Assembly (NCBI GenBank): GCA_020342235.1
Contig: CP073217.1
Span: forward strand, 310,001-374,000
DNA length: 64,000 nt
Direction of reading: 5' to 3'
Source of the DNA: Saccharomycopsis phalli
Lineage: Eukaryota; Ascomycota; Saccharomycetes; Ascoideales; Saccharomycopsidaceae
Every line of letters starts with the position of its first letter. Positions within the stretch are counted from its first letter, which is position 1. The position numbers were made by a program, and so were the translations under genes. Below the pieces are notes generated by a model. That model was not told the origin of the DNA and did not search any database. It saw only the letters and a program-made list of their open reading frames with translations. Positions 19,208-29,706 of this stretch are shown here, piece after piece.

Positions 19208-19466
19208 TGAGATTCAGCGGTCACATTCGACAACAAGAGTGACCAGGCTTCTTACACAATCCATACAAGCACCAAGCACCAACAATATAACTGCCCCCAC
19301 TGAAGTTTTTAATCCCAAGCAACCAAATGAGGGTTGACAAAGGGTTTTCTTCAACAGCAATGCTGCCTCAGGATGTTCCTGAGTGAAAATATATCTGTCG
19401 AATCACCGTATTGCCGGAGACAATATATAGCTAAATACAAAAATAAATATTATTATTATTATTATT
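19208..19466 (+). other. LINE 3' UTR and (ATT)n tail
   Basis: Ends with GAGTGAAAATATATCTG, then GGAGACAATATATAGCTAAA, AAATAAAT and an ATT repeat. Relatives of this end occur as isolated tails at about 48230-48350, 48500-48650, 53555 and 57040-57105. The SINE at 60701-61017 ends in a related sequence. Confidence 0.85.
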
Positions 19467-21268
19467 AAATTCTTCACACAAGGAATCTTCTTAATAGCAT
19501 TGGTTAGCTTTCCCCTCTTCCCTTTAACCGGCAATTGCTGATAAGGAATGAGCTTAATTTTTGGAACCAAGTCAAAGTGGACCTTCTTTGTTACTTTTGG
19601 GGTTGTAGCTTGGCCGTCGTTTCGTCTTAGAGCACTCTTCAACACGATTGGCGGCTTTACAAGTTCCCGCGTCGTGTTACCGGAGGTCATCATCACCCCG
19701 GGGATGGAGTGAAAAGAGCCAGGTCTCCACTTCCACCTGGAAAACCCACTACGCGAGCCATTCGCCCTGATATCGGAGTCAACACAGAGCCCAGAAGAAG
19801 CCGATCCGGTGAGGTCGACATTCTGCAATGACGCAGAAATCTCACCCACTGGATCAGGTCCGGCAAAAGAGCCAGTCCTCTTAGACTTCTTCCTGGCACC
19901 TGGAAGTCTCCGACACATTCGGAAAGTCCTTGCGCAACTCTTCGGGATTTCGGTGAATTCCATTGTCTTTTCGCCGTACCCTAGCGATCCAACTTCCTCT
20001 GGTCCCTGACAGGGTCCCTGATCTGCCACTTTCTCGAGTGAAACTGGCTCTAAAGCCCCTGTGTTTAATATATCGGCTTTTTCGGAAACTCTAGTCTTGC
20101 TACTCACCTTCAAGGGGAAGAATTTCCGCCACAACCTAGTTACCGTTAGTATAAATTTTTCTGGGGACTTGCGCTTTTCCAAAGGAACATCCGGATCATT
20201 TTCCTTTGGATTTCCGTACTTCTTGTGTTTCTCTCCGTTAACCTCTGACGATTGTTCGTCAAGGGTTAAAAGCTCAGCTGACTGGCACTGGAATGAACCA
20301 GTTTCAGCACAGTGGATCGTAGAGCCGCGGGGTATATTAGAAACACATTTATCATCACTGACCGTGACTATCTTTTGCTTGCCAGATGAGCCTATAAGAC
20401 AGCCATTTATATTCTCTCTCACTACAACCTCTCCAGGTTTTTTTGCAAATCCAACTGGAGCTCCCTCATTGGGGATGGTTTTGTAGAGAGACAAAGAATC
20501 AACCGGTGCTAGGTTTGAGTTTTCAGAGTCCTGACGCCAGGAGGCTGCAATACCGTTTTCTTCCAAGAATTCAGCAAGACCTTTTTCCTCCCAGGAGATT
20601 TCCCCTTCCTCTTCTCCTTGTCCCTCTCTGCTCACCTTTTTAGCTTTATATACTATACTTTTTTCCTCCAAAGCAACACTCCTCTCCTCCCACAAATCAT
20701 CCTCCTCAAATGATCCCATGGTAACTTCTACCATCTCGCCTACTCCAAATTCCACATCCCTTTCGTCGTTGTTGTTGTCATCATCATCCTTTTTACCATT
20801 CTGGATCAATGACAAAACTTCCATGTATTGCTCTTCATCGATACCGTACTCGTCAGCAGGCTCACGAGCACGCAACCAACTAAAGAATCCGCCAACCATA
20901 CCAACAGATACCAAAAGAGACATTCCAATAACCAACACCGACATCCCATGTAACATGGTAAGTCTCTTGGCATCAATACCGGCCAATTGAGTAACCAATT
21001 GGTAGAAGTAACCCCGAACGTACGCAATAGGCTCCAAGTTTTCTCCCTCGAGACAGACTTGGGCAAAGTTAAGACTCATATCGTCAAATATCCAGCACTG
21101 ACTGGCCGGATCAAAGACGGGACGTTCGAATAGGGCATCAACATAGTCGAAATTCTCGACTGACGGGATAGTTTCATTTAAATCAGGGGCGTCGCTTAAT
21201 AGCAACACGTTAGTCATGAATCCCTGGCTAAAAAGCCATAGGATATAGCGCATCAAACTGAGTATCAT
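19403..21268 (-). pseudogene. 5' part of an unknown membrane-protein gene split by a LINE
   Basis: The ATG at 21268 opens a protein with a hydrophobic N-terminus (about residues 1-23; signal or anchor), a luminal-looking segment and a second membrane span at about 100-125 (MSVLVIGMSLLVSVGMVGG). A long acidic, then basic region follows, with Lys/Ser-rich stretches. Native sequence ends in KKIPCVKN at 19467. The last 21 residues before the stop at 19403 (a run of Ile, then FVFSYILSPAIR) are read from the antisense LINE tail. The uninterrupted gene would encode 933 aa, ending at 13384. No family is recognised; two N-terminal membrane segments and a large charged tail would suit an ER or nuclear-membrane protein, which is only a guess. 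Confidence 0.82.
19467..19481. repeat. 15-bp target-site duplication, right copy
   Basis: AAATTCTTCACACAA, matching 14384-14398. The first bases merge with the (ATT)n tail, so the boundary may be off by one or two bases. Confidence 0.93.
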
Positions 21269-22372
21269 TGTCAACTAAAGTTATCAAAGATAAGTAATGC
21301 GAATACAAATTTTGGGTCTGTCATCTGCTTCTTATAGTGCACAACACAAAGCCTACGACACAAGACACAAGACACAGATGCGGCACCAAAGGAAGGAAGC
21401 ATCACTCTTGTGGCTTGTGGTTTTGCGATATTATCCATGATCCATTGATGAAATGAGATATACAAGACTTTACGTATTTTGAGGTAGCACATGTAGTTGT
21501 ATGATGGAATCGGCTATTGCATTTATGAATGTTCAGCATCAGGAACCATGCATCACATGTCGCACCGTGCCTATATTATTTTTCAGCGCACACCCAATCA
21601 AGAAGGTATAATATCCGGCTATTAAATAGTATTTATCAGCTTTGAACCACATCTCAGCTACTCATAAATTTCAGGGCTCGAAATACCGTATAGGAGAGTG
21701 CCATAATGATATGTGCCAGAGTTCAAAGATCTCTCTAATTCACACGACCCCACATTCATATTAATAGATGAAGTTTGATGGCTGATAATATTCTCTTAGG
21801 AAGCCATATATTTTCTATATAAAAATGGTAATTTTCACTATGACATACAACAAGCCTTTAGACTATTTCATCTAGATATCATTATTTAGCAAAGCCCACT
21901 CCAGCAATCCAATCCCAAAGAAACAAAACAAAGAATACAAAGTCTATAGGTCACATTTATTACCATATCTGACCCGAGTAAACAAATCAACTCTGGCTCC
22001 TAAATAGTGATCCACATCAATTTCGCTTCCTTATGGACATCGGTTACGTTTCAAATATTTCCGCCATATGCGCTGTATTGACTTATATAGTTTGGAATTA
22101 GGCTTTGTTAACAGTATGGGAACCGTCAAGAAGTGGTATAAATTCCGACACGAATTTGATACGACTTGACAACGGAAACAACTCTGCGAGTATCAATAGC
22201 TTTATTTCTAAGATCCTTAATATCTTGGTGAAAAACTAATTAGCAAGAAATCTGTGTCAACCGGGGACGTATTAGCGTCCTGGTAATAAGACACAAGTCA
22301 CTCAAGGAGCAAAGAAACGGTATTAGCCAAGGGATGACTATGCTTCTCGGATAACCAATAACCAGTCACCTT
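21269..22372. other. AT-rich spacer upstream of the split gene
   Basis: Contains the presumed promoter of the split gene. No other gene, LTR end or tRNA was recognised. Confidence 0.5.
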
Positions 22373-22935
22373 AAACCACCAACAGCACTGCTCCCATTGA
22401 AGCTTTTCGGCCCATATAGTAGTCTAGGGGTTATAAAGAGTTTTCTTTAACAGAATGCTGCCTTTTGCATATCCGAAATAAGAGAGCATTTAGGAATTGT
22501 GACTCTTGTGTTTCTATCGTTCTGAGTAGTTTGGAACAAACCGAAGCGGACAGGGTCTTGGCTTGATGTGTTTATAAACCATAGTATGGATTTCATTATT
22601 ACCAAGGACTTGAGTAGGATCTTCGGTGGTGGAATACCACTTTCGATGTAGATGATAGTGGCGGGCATGGGCACAAGTAGACCTAACGCCAGTCCTAGAA
22701 TTGAGTTGAATATTACATTTACTTGTCTCCACTGGATTTTGGTTATGTTATTATGGAATACTTCGATTCCGTATGATACGATTGGAGTTACATATATTTT
22801 AAACAATATTATTGTGGTGCCTCCCGTGGTTCCTCTTGTCATTCGGCTTAAGTACCTTATTTGTTCAGCAGTGCGGCACTTCTTTGACAATACTTGCGTG
22901 AGATGGCTCCTGAAGCTGATTGAATCTTGGAATTA
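22373..22935 (-). mobile_element. rearranged LINE fragments at the start of module 2
   Basis: 22466-22930 is an antisense ORF2 piece (CRTAEQIRYLSRMTRG, YIESGIPPPKILLKSL), open for 147 codons. 22373-22465 resembles the LINE 3' UTR (CTCCCATTGAAG, GTTTTCTTTAACAGAATGCT) but in the opposite, plus orientation. The two pieces are joined head to head near 22465. They form the left side of the second secreted-protein module. Confidence 0.75.
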
Positions 22936-22936
22936 A

Positions 22937-23030
22937 ATATGGTCATTGGCGAGCATCAAACCTCGGCATGTTTTCGTTGCAAATTCCAGCTGCAGTTTAC
23001 AAGGTTTCTTGCTGAGTCACAGACCATTCT
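22937..23030 (-). other. tRNA-like sequence (module 2)
   Basis: The counterpart of 11436-11545: TGGTCTGTGACTCAGC at the 5' side, a B-box-like GGTTTGATGC and a terminal AATGACCA. It is decayed and not a functional tRNA. Confidence 0.45.
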
Positions 23031-23743
23031 AAAACTCCTACAATTTGTACATGGTAATAATCATTTCAATCATCAATGGACTCGTCCCAGACACATTTTT
23101 GCAATTCTCATCTGGGCACGTTTATGAATTCTTGTCATGGTACATTGGTAATAAGGTACCAAGGCAAAGGAAGTAATAGCTTGGTGAAGAAATAATAGCT
23201 TGTCTAAGAAATAATAGTGTGATTAGGAATTATAACTGGTGGGGTAAGCCTGATTAGGAATTACGACTGGTTGGGTAAACCTGATTAGGAATAACAGTTG
23301 AGTAGCAAGAATAGCCGGAACACAGAATCAATCAGCCATGCACTTCTGACTATGGTAACACCAACCCTCTTGCCGTATTATACCCCTATTTGTATTGACC
23401 TCTGTGAATCTCATACCGTCTCTGAGACATGTTCACCAAGGACATGCACCCTCCATCATGATAACTCAACATGTGACAGAAATGTCTCAGAAATACATTG
23501 TGAACCTACATGCCAAGAACAGTACCAGAAAAATGTCTTGATATTGCCTATGGTAAACAGAGTGTTTTGCTGCATATTGGCTGTCAACTTGACATTATTC
23601 TCTTGGAACCTTCCATACATGTTCCACCTAGTCATTTGCTACCACAAGTCCGTTGAAACAAGAGATAGAGGAATATTCAGACGGACTGTAATATAAAAGA
23701 AGTCAGTTTGTCATGAAACCACAACAATCAAATCATCTTAACC
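23031..23743 (+). promoter_or_regulatory. conserved upstream region and promoter of secreted-protein gene 2
   Basis: Homologous to 11546-12310 and 55398-56028. TATAAAAG at 23692-23699 lies 52 bp before the start codon, the same spacing as in copies 1 and 3. The inverted repeat is reduced to TCTGAGACAT/ATGTCTCAGA. Confidence 0.65.
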
Positions 23744-24514
23744 ATGCAACTCCACTCTCTTTTTACTCTTGTTTTCCTTACTTCGCTTGCTGCTGCTGCA
23801 CCAATTGGCGAAACCACCACTGCGCCTCAGCCTACTGCGATATTTTCTTCGGCTGTTACTTCTTTCCCTTCTGATTCAGCTGATTCCGATTATGCTTTGG
23901 CCGACGATATTCAAGAAAAGAAGGCCGCCGGGAGAAAAGGTGGTAAAAAGGGTGGCTCAAACAAACCAGCTAGAAAGCCAGAGACACCAGTTGCTATCAA
24001 TAAGACACCAAAAGTACCAAAGCCAAAAACACCAAAGCCAGAGACACCAAAACCAAAAACACCAAAACCAGTGACACCAAAGCCAGAGACACCAAAGCCA
24101 GAGACACCAAAGCCAGAGACACCAAAGCCAGAGACACCAAAGCCAGAGACACCAGATGCCGACCATAAGAAGCCAGATCCACCAGCAGCTATTCCACCAG
24201 CAGCTAATCCACCAGCAGCTAATCCACCAGCAGCTAATCCACCATCCGACTCTTCAAAACCACAAAAACCAACCACAACCAAGGCTGGTCTTATGGATTC
24301 ACTTGCAAGTGGATTTGCTCCTTATGGACAGCTTGCGGGCGATGCAGGGAATGTGATTGGCTTAGGCACTCAGCTCTATGGTATTGTAAATGGTCATGCC
24401 ACTGATTCTTCTCAAACCACTGGCTCTGCTCAAGCTACTGATTCCGCTCAAGTCACTGATATTGCGGATGCCACTGCTCAAACTTCGGGAACCCCACAGC
24501 CAACTTCAGCGTAA
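23744..24514 (+). CDS. secreted Pro-Lys repeat protein, family copy 2, 256 aa
   Basis: Signal peptide MQLHSLFTLVFLTSLAAAA, then the conserved PIGETTTAPQPTAIFSS segment and DDIQEKK. A central array of the hexapeptide TPKPE-T/K-type unit has about a dozen copies, followed by PPAAN repeats. The C-terminal domain is conserved (GLMDSLASGFAPYGQLAGDA, GIVNG, then Thr/Ser/Gln/Ala-rich sequence to GTPQPTSA). There are no cysteines. Compared with copy 1, the flanks and both terminal domains are nearly the same but the centre is a different repeat (Lys-Asp-Gly versus Pro-Lys-Glu-Thr). Likely secreted or wall-associated; function unknown. Confidence 0.82.
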   Translation: MQLHSLFTLVFLTSLAAAAPIGETTTAPQPTAIFSSAVTSFPSDSADSDYALADDIQEKKAAGRKGGKKGGSNKPARKPETPVAINKTPKVPKPKTPKPETPKPKTPKPVTPKPETPKPETPKPETPKPETPKPETPDADHKKPDPPAAIPPAANPPAANPPAANPPSDSSKPQKPTTTKAGLMDSLASGFAPYGQLAGDAGNVIGLGTQLYGIVNGHATDSSQTTGSAQATDSAQVTDIADATAQTSGTPQPTSA

Positions 24515-24649
24515 ATACTGCTGGTCAGTATTACATAAAGTTAGTATAGTAATAGAAATTGTCGTGAAACTGTGTAATTCAGTAGAAAAATATACAGCAA
24601 TGAACTTGCCCATCCATCATTATCGTATGTTGTCTTGGAAACAGAAGCA

Positions 24650-25204
24650 ATTATTTGGGTCTTGATTTTGCGATACAAGGTATACAACAACACCAGTGAC
24701 GAGTTGAGCAGCATACGAAGTTCGATTGATAAGCTTATTTCAAGGCTGGATGCTTTCCCCTGGAGCAAAAATGTCAACACACGACCCCCAGTTGGAAAAA
24801 GATGATTGCACTACGTTGTGATTGACGGCACCTATAGTAATGGCACGCTGGGAACTAGTCACATCATTATTATAGGCATCGGCATTTTCGTTTCCTGCTG
24901 ACACGACAAAGTGGATACTTTCATACTTCCTGGAGAAGTCGTAAATTGTATTCAGCACGGTGTGTGGTTCACCAGGTTTAACAAACCTGTTAAAACTGAG
25001 ATTGATCACTACGCCCTTTTGTAAGGTACATTGTCGTCACATCAAGGTAATCGTCGACTGCAAAATTGAACGGGCGGTGACTATAAGGCTCATTGCTCTT
25101 TTTAGTTTCGTGGTCTGGTTTCAGGTACCGATATTGTGGTGGTTTCTGAAAAATTGATACGTACACTTTTGAATGCCCTCTGGGGATGCCTCATCAAGAA
25201 TGTA
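24650..25204 (-). pseudogene. subtilisin-like serine protease fragment, broken
   Basis: Minus-strand sequence matches the second half of a proteinase-K-type subtilase (S8). It has GVVINLSFN, then the oxyanion-Asn region VVSAGNENADAYNND, AITIGAVN and SFSNWGSCVDIFAPG. After one in-frame stop near 24739, RTSYAAQLVTGVVVYLVSQ follows, matching the catalytic-Ser region (GTSxA) with Gly replaced by Arg. The catalytic Asp and His parts are not recognisable; the upstream 190 bp carries stops. It sits exactly between the end of module 2 homology (about 24640) and the truncated LINE (about 25205), so it was captured by rearrangement. It is not a working protease. Confidence 0.8.
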
Positions 25205-27726
25205 TATTGCTCCATCGATCGTGGTAGTTTGTTCCAAACTTGAGCGAATCGGATTTTAGCGTGATGTATTCATGAACCATCTCATGTATTTCATTATTGC
25301 CAAGTACTTGAGTAGGATCTTTGGTGGTGGAATATCACTTTCGGGGTAGATGATCGGGGTAGCCGTGGGCATAAGTAAACCTATAGCCAGTATTAGATTT
25401 GAGTTGAGTATTACATTGACCTGTCTTCACTGGGTTTTTGACAGGTTGTTATGGAACACTTCGATTCCGCATGATATGATTGGAACTGCACACGTTTGGA
25501 CAAAATTATCGTGGTACGTCCCGTGGTTCCTCTTGTTATTCTGCTTTAATACCTTATTTGTTTAACAGTAAGGCGCATCTTAGTCAATGTTTGCTTTATA
25601 TGGCTCCTGAAGCTGAACTTTGATTCAAGGGTAATTTCCAATAATTTGAATTCATTTGTTTCCTCCATCCGTCATCCTTTCGGTAGTTGGATGCCGGAAT
25701 CAGATTTTGATAGGCGTCTGCGATTCGGGAACAATCGAATGGACTGAAGTTGCGACCCATATTTGAAGTATTTGAAATATTCTTGACCCTATTGGTGGCA
25801 TTCTTTTAAGCACGGCTGAAGCGTGTGCTGATCTGATAACTATCCATCGAGTTTGAGCTGAGTGCGCCTTGTTCTGTAAAAAGTTGCTAGTCCAATTGAT
25901 TAACTCGAGTGGAGCTCCAACGGCCTTCATTTTTCTTAGTAGGATCGAGTGGCTCATGATAATGTCCACAAATTGCTTTCGTGATTGTAAGGTGATTCCA
26001 ATACAGTCTTTGTCCTTTAATTCTTTGACGTACCTTATTAGGTAGCCATATTCTTTATCTCTAATTTTCTAGTTAACATATCGTGGCACTGGGCCATGCC
26101 AACAATTCATTGACCTCAGGGAGGTAATCATATTTGTCATAGATGGCATGGTTGCAAGTCTCGTCGGGGTTGGACTGACGTGCGGTCTCCTGGACTAATA
26201 ATATTACTGCCGAGTTCTTGTAACAGTCAATAACCACTTCAAGATGCGGCATTTGTTTCTGGATGCTGATTGATATAATTGTGATCTTCATTGTGAGTTG
26301 GCGTGGCTTGAGTCACTGTGGGAAACCATCTGAGTTCAGCTTGACCGTAGATTATATCTTGTTGAGTTTTCGTAAGTGACTGGATAAGTCTCCGTTGTGT
26401 TGATAACTAGCTTGGTGGGACCTTGGGCTGGCTGGAGGGGTTACTCGTGGCGTTTTGGTTCTCTTGTGTGTTACCTCGTGCATTAAAAGCAGGTGTGAAT
26501 GACGATTGGTTCTTTTGTGAACTGGAGCCTCAGTTTTAATGTGGACGTCTTGGTGGCTCTCTACTGAGGTCAAGATGGGTTCGTTTTCCTTTGTTGTATA
26601 CTCCCTTGTATTCGCTTAGTTTGTAAATTGTTCCTTTGATGCAGTAGCGTTCTGATGTGAATTTCGCTGTCTCTTCATCTGGAGAGAATAATCGAGCTGA
26701 GTAGCGTTGGTTAGTGTCAAGAGGGATTGTATACCAATCAGGAAGGTTTTCAGATCGGATAAGTGGTCTTGGTGCTGCGCACAAGACTTCCTCTTCCCAG
26801 TGTTCGAGTGCGATGACTCTAGTGATTCCTTGTGCTACTTTATCTGGAAAGTAGTTTACTGGAACTTCTTGGATCACCAGTGAGACCCATGGCTTCGTGT
26901 TAAGAGCTCCTGGTGATCCAATGGCTTCTTGAAGCTTCATTTTGTTTCCTCAGAAAAGGGTTCATTGAGATGGACCCGAAAGTGGTAGGTCGGGGTAAGT
27001 GATAATCAGAATTTTGTCGTCAGATTGATCAACGATGAGCTTGGATGTGGCGTCGTATTGGTCACAATTTGCTATATCCCACGATCCACTATAAATATTA
27101 ACGTATTAGGCCAATCTTCGTGCAATTTCGAAGTCTCTGGCGGTTGTTTCTTGTGCTCGAGTTTTGGCTCGTACAGTGGTTTGGTAACTTTTTGTTGAGG
27201 CGGCTTGGGGTTGTGGAAAGCCATGGCTGTTTGAAGGAATCAAATAGCTTTCTCCTGTCCAGTTTCATAAAGGAGGGTCATTGTGTCAATTGTGACATTG
27301 ACAGAGATGTTCACAATTACTGCGCTTAGTACTCTGCAGGTATCTCAGTGTCACGAGCCCCGTCCTTGATTGTATATTGTGAGTTACAGGTTTGGGCAGT
27401 GTGGACTTTGTAAGGTTAAATGAGCCTTTCTTTGACGTTTTTTCGACTCCAAGTTTGTTGAGGTGGCGAGTTTTCGCGTGCTTGAGTGGCATACCAACTT
27501 GATTAGTCTTGCGAGGGATCAGTTCCATCCTGCTTGGCCAAAGACTTTTCCAGTCTTGCATTTGGATTGTATTACTAGTGCCCTGGTGGCATTTGGATCG
27601 ATTTCAAGTTGGTCAATGGGTTTATCTTGAGAATCTATACGGTTTTCTGTTGTTTGGGACCCGGCTGTGTCGCCCAGAGGTTCAAATTCATTTATATTTT
27701 ACCAACTTTACAAGAACTCATTTTTT
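25205..27726 (-). mobile_element. second LINE copy, decayed, 3'-truncated with internal deletion
   Basis: Begins at about 27726 with ATGAGTTCT, like the full-length copy. ORF1 remains recognisable (KPWVSLVIQEVPVNYFPDKV at 26.9 kb, RYSARLFSPDEE). ORF2 starts at 26291 (MKITIISISIQKQMPHLE). Most of the endonuclease and the first RT half are missing; RT and post-RT pieces appear at 25969-25700 (MSHSILLRKMKAVGAP) and 25620-25205. Many stops and frame changes show it is old. The 3' end is lost at the junction with the subtilase fragment. It is useful because its ORF1 keeps the register lost in the full-length copy. Confidence 0.88.
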
Positions 27727-29091
27727 AAGAGAGCATACGACTACCAAGAGGGTGAGTCCTTTTCAGGTATGATTGTCGGACTATTTTGATAAAGTTGACT
27801 GTTTATTTAGTCATTTCCTGATATGTTAGTTGTTATTATCGGCTATTCTATGCTGTTTGTCAACTGGTATTCTATTGTGATATTTCACTACTCTAGTAAC
27901 ATGGCAACTAGACTATTAAGGTATGTAACTAGAATACGGACTATTAATAGCTAAATGCAATTCTAGAGAGTTTACTGAAAATCTGTTGATAATTAATGAA
28001 ACGACTCGGTGACACAGGTAAACAGGAGATAATCTTTGGAAACCCAGAATGAAGTAAATAGCAATGGAAAGATCGGGAATTGAAAATTATCCACATACAG
28101 CCAACTAAAAAATATATCATCACAGCACTTGTCATATAATAACATCACTACGCTATAATCATACAGCCTGTAATATAGTAACTAGGATATGAGTTGGTAA
28201 AACAGTTGAAGATATTTGCTAGATCATTACCTTGGTAGAACTTGGGTCAGGAAGAAGCCGTGGAAGGGGAATGAAGTAGAATAGGCATGCACTTGGCTAG
28301 ACCATTTTTTGACAGAAGCTTGGAGCAGCCATGATAGAGCCGATAAGTAAAATTTCTCTTTTGTTATACTGCCATACGTGCCAATGACATGTTGACAACC
28401 ATGATACATGTTCTTGCTCATGTCTACCAATGGCTTATAGCGCTGTACAGCTTACCCATGTCAGAGCGGCCTTTTAATGTGTTCCTTTAAAGCCATATAG
28501 GGATGTGTCTTTCGATACGTTTGTGATGTACCTGATTTGGATCACTGTCACGGCTTCCGGCTGTATTGAGCAGAATCGTAGAACTGATTTTACTATGTCC
28601 AGGAATATTATAATTCAATCCCAAGTGGATACTTTGGCAAAACCATTACCTCAGGACAAGATCGGGTTAGACAGAATTGAGCCAAGTAAATTTCTCTCAT
28701 TGCAGGAGTAATAATTTGATATCCGCATTAAGAGATCTACTATTTTTACCCCATAGGGTTAAAAGTTAAATAGATATATTATCTTTTTCCATCGGGTCAA
28801 AACCCTAGGTGCCATTCATTTATATTAGTATTTTATAACTGACAGCAATGCCAACACAAAACTCTGATTAATTGAGAGACCCTGAGGTTTCTCGACATTA
28901 TTATCCAACTGTATAAATTGGTCCATGATTTAGACGAAAATAGTGGGAATAACAATTCTGTGAAACAATTGTATTCTATAAAATTGATTCTATAAACTAC
29001 AATTCTGCAAAACAGTATTTCTGCCAAAACAGTATTCTACCAATTGTCACTATATACCCAGCCATAATGGCCAATCGACACCGTATCAAAA
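27727..29091. other. spacer without a recognised gene
   Basis: AT-rich. A short dispersed repeat, TGTAATATAGTAACTAGGAT, lies near 28161 (relatives at about 51040 and 53332). No gene is supported. Confidence 0.5.
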
Positions 29092-29578
29092 TCACAACTT
29101 CCCCTTTTCAATCCCCTCAATTCTATCCTTGAGCCCATCATACAACTTCCCCAACTTGGCAAAGTCAGTCTCTTGCGCAGGCCACCCAACCCCAAGCCCC
29201 GTTTCCTTGTCCCGCTTAGGAATGAAATGGAAATGGACGTGGTCCACCTCCTGATGGGCAATGCGCCCGTTGTTTTGGAGCACATTGTACCCAACACCAC
29301 CAGGTCCGTCGTCATGATCAACGTCAAACAATTTGGCCAATTTCTTTGTCACAGGCAAAATGTCGGCCAAGTACTCGTCTGGAATATCGTGCAATTTCGC
29401 GCCATGGTGCTTTGGAATAATCAATCCGTGGCCCTCAGTGGTTGGTTGAATGTCCAAGAAGGAGTACACGGTTGGGGTTTCAAACAACTTGAAAGAAGGA
29501 ATGTCGCCTATATTAGCCAGATCCCCTAGTCACATAACACATACCTTTTATAATCTTGCAAAAAATACAGTTGCTCAT
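29092..29578 (-). CDS. HNT1: HINT-type HIT-family nucleoside phosphoramidase Hnt1, two exons, 149 aa
   Basis: Hydrolyses AMP-lysine and other adenosine phosphoramidates. Exon 1 is 29545-29578 (MSNCIFCKIIK) and exon 2 is 29092-29507, spliced to read CIFCKIIKGDIPSFKLFET as in other Hint proteins. The intron is only 37 nt (29508-29544): GTATGT donor, CTAAT branch-like site and ATAG acceptor. Exon 2 contains SFLDIQPTTEGHGLIIPKHH, NNGRIAHQEVDHVHFHFIPK with the catalytic histidine triad HVHFH, and the C-terminal GWPAQETDFAKLGKL. Without exon 1 the protein would lose its conserved start, which supports the splicing. Divergent from the RTG3-like gene, 128 bp between starts. Confidence 0.95.
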
Positions 29579-29638
29579 ACTCTTTACAAAGAAAGCTCCA
29601 TTCAACCTGCCAATTCTGCCCTTGCTGCCCCCACCTTT

Positions 29639-29658
29639 CACGTGATCTGTTTACCCGG
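29639..29658. promoter_or_regulatory. E-box and Reb1-type site between HNT1 and the RTG3-like gene
   Basis: CACGTG (29639-29644) and TTACCCGG (29651-29658) lie in the 128-bp divergent promoter, 49-68 bp before the RTG3-like start. Since the downstream gene is itself a bHLH factor, autoregulation through the E-box is possible (inference). Confidence 0.6.
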
Positions 29659-29706
29659 CCACAGGATTGGGCTCATCGCGGCGTTTTGGTTTCCTTTTAC
29701 ATCCAC

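Larger units (their letters stand above)
14399..19466 (+). mobile_element. full-length APE-type non-LTR retrotransposon (LINE), 5.07 kb
   Basis: Starts AAATGAGTTCT, with the ORF1 ATG only 2 bp from the end, so there is almost no 5' UTR. It ends in a (ATT)n tail at about 19449-19466 and is bounded by a perfect 15-bp target duplication. A second copy (25.2-27.7 kb) begins at the same base, which shows that this is the true 5' end. ORF1 (14401-15857, frame-interrupted) and ORF2 (15854-19207) overlap by ATGA. The 3' UTR is about 250 bp. An EEP endonuclease, RT and C-terminal zinc knuckle without a visible RNase H place it near the Tad/Jockey/I group of LINEs; the exact clade is unproven. It is inserted antisense into the coding region of a host gene. 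Confidence 0.95.

Noticed and set aside
23298-23696. 132-codon frame upstream of secreted gene 2 (also 55445-55840)
   Set aside because: The frame begins at TTG, is broken in module 1, and similarity between copies is explained by recent duplication of the non-coding region.
24740-25009. Working subtilase gene
   Set aside because: Only part of the catalytic domain remains, with an in-frame stop before the Ser region.
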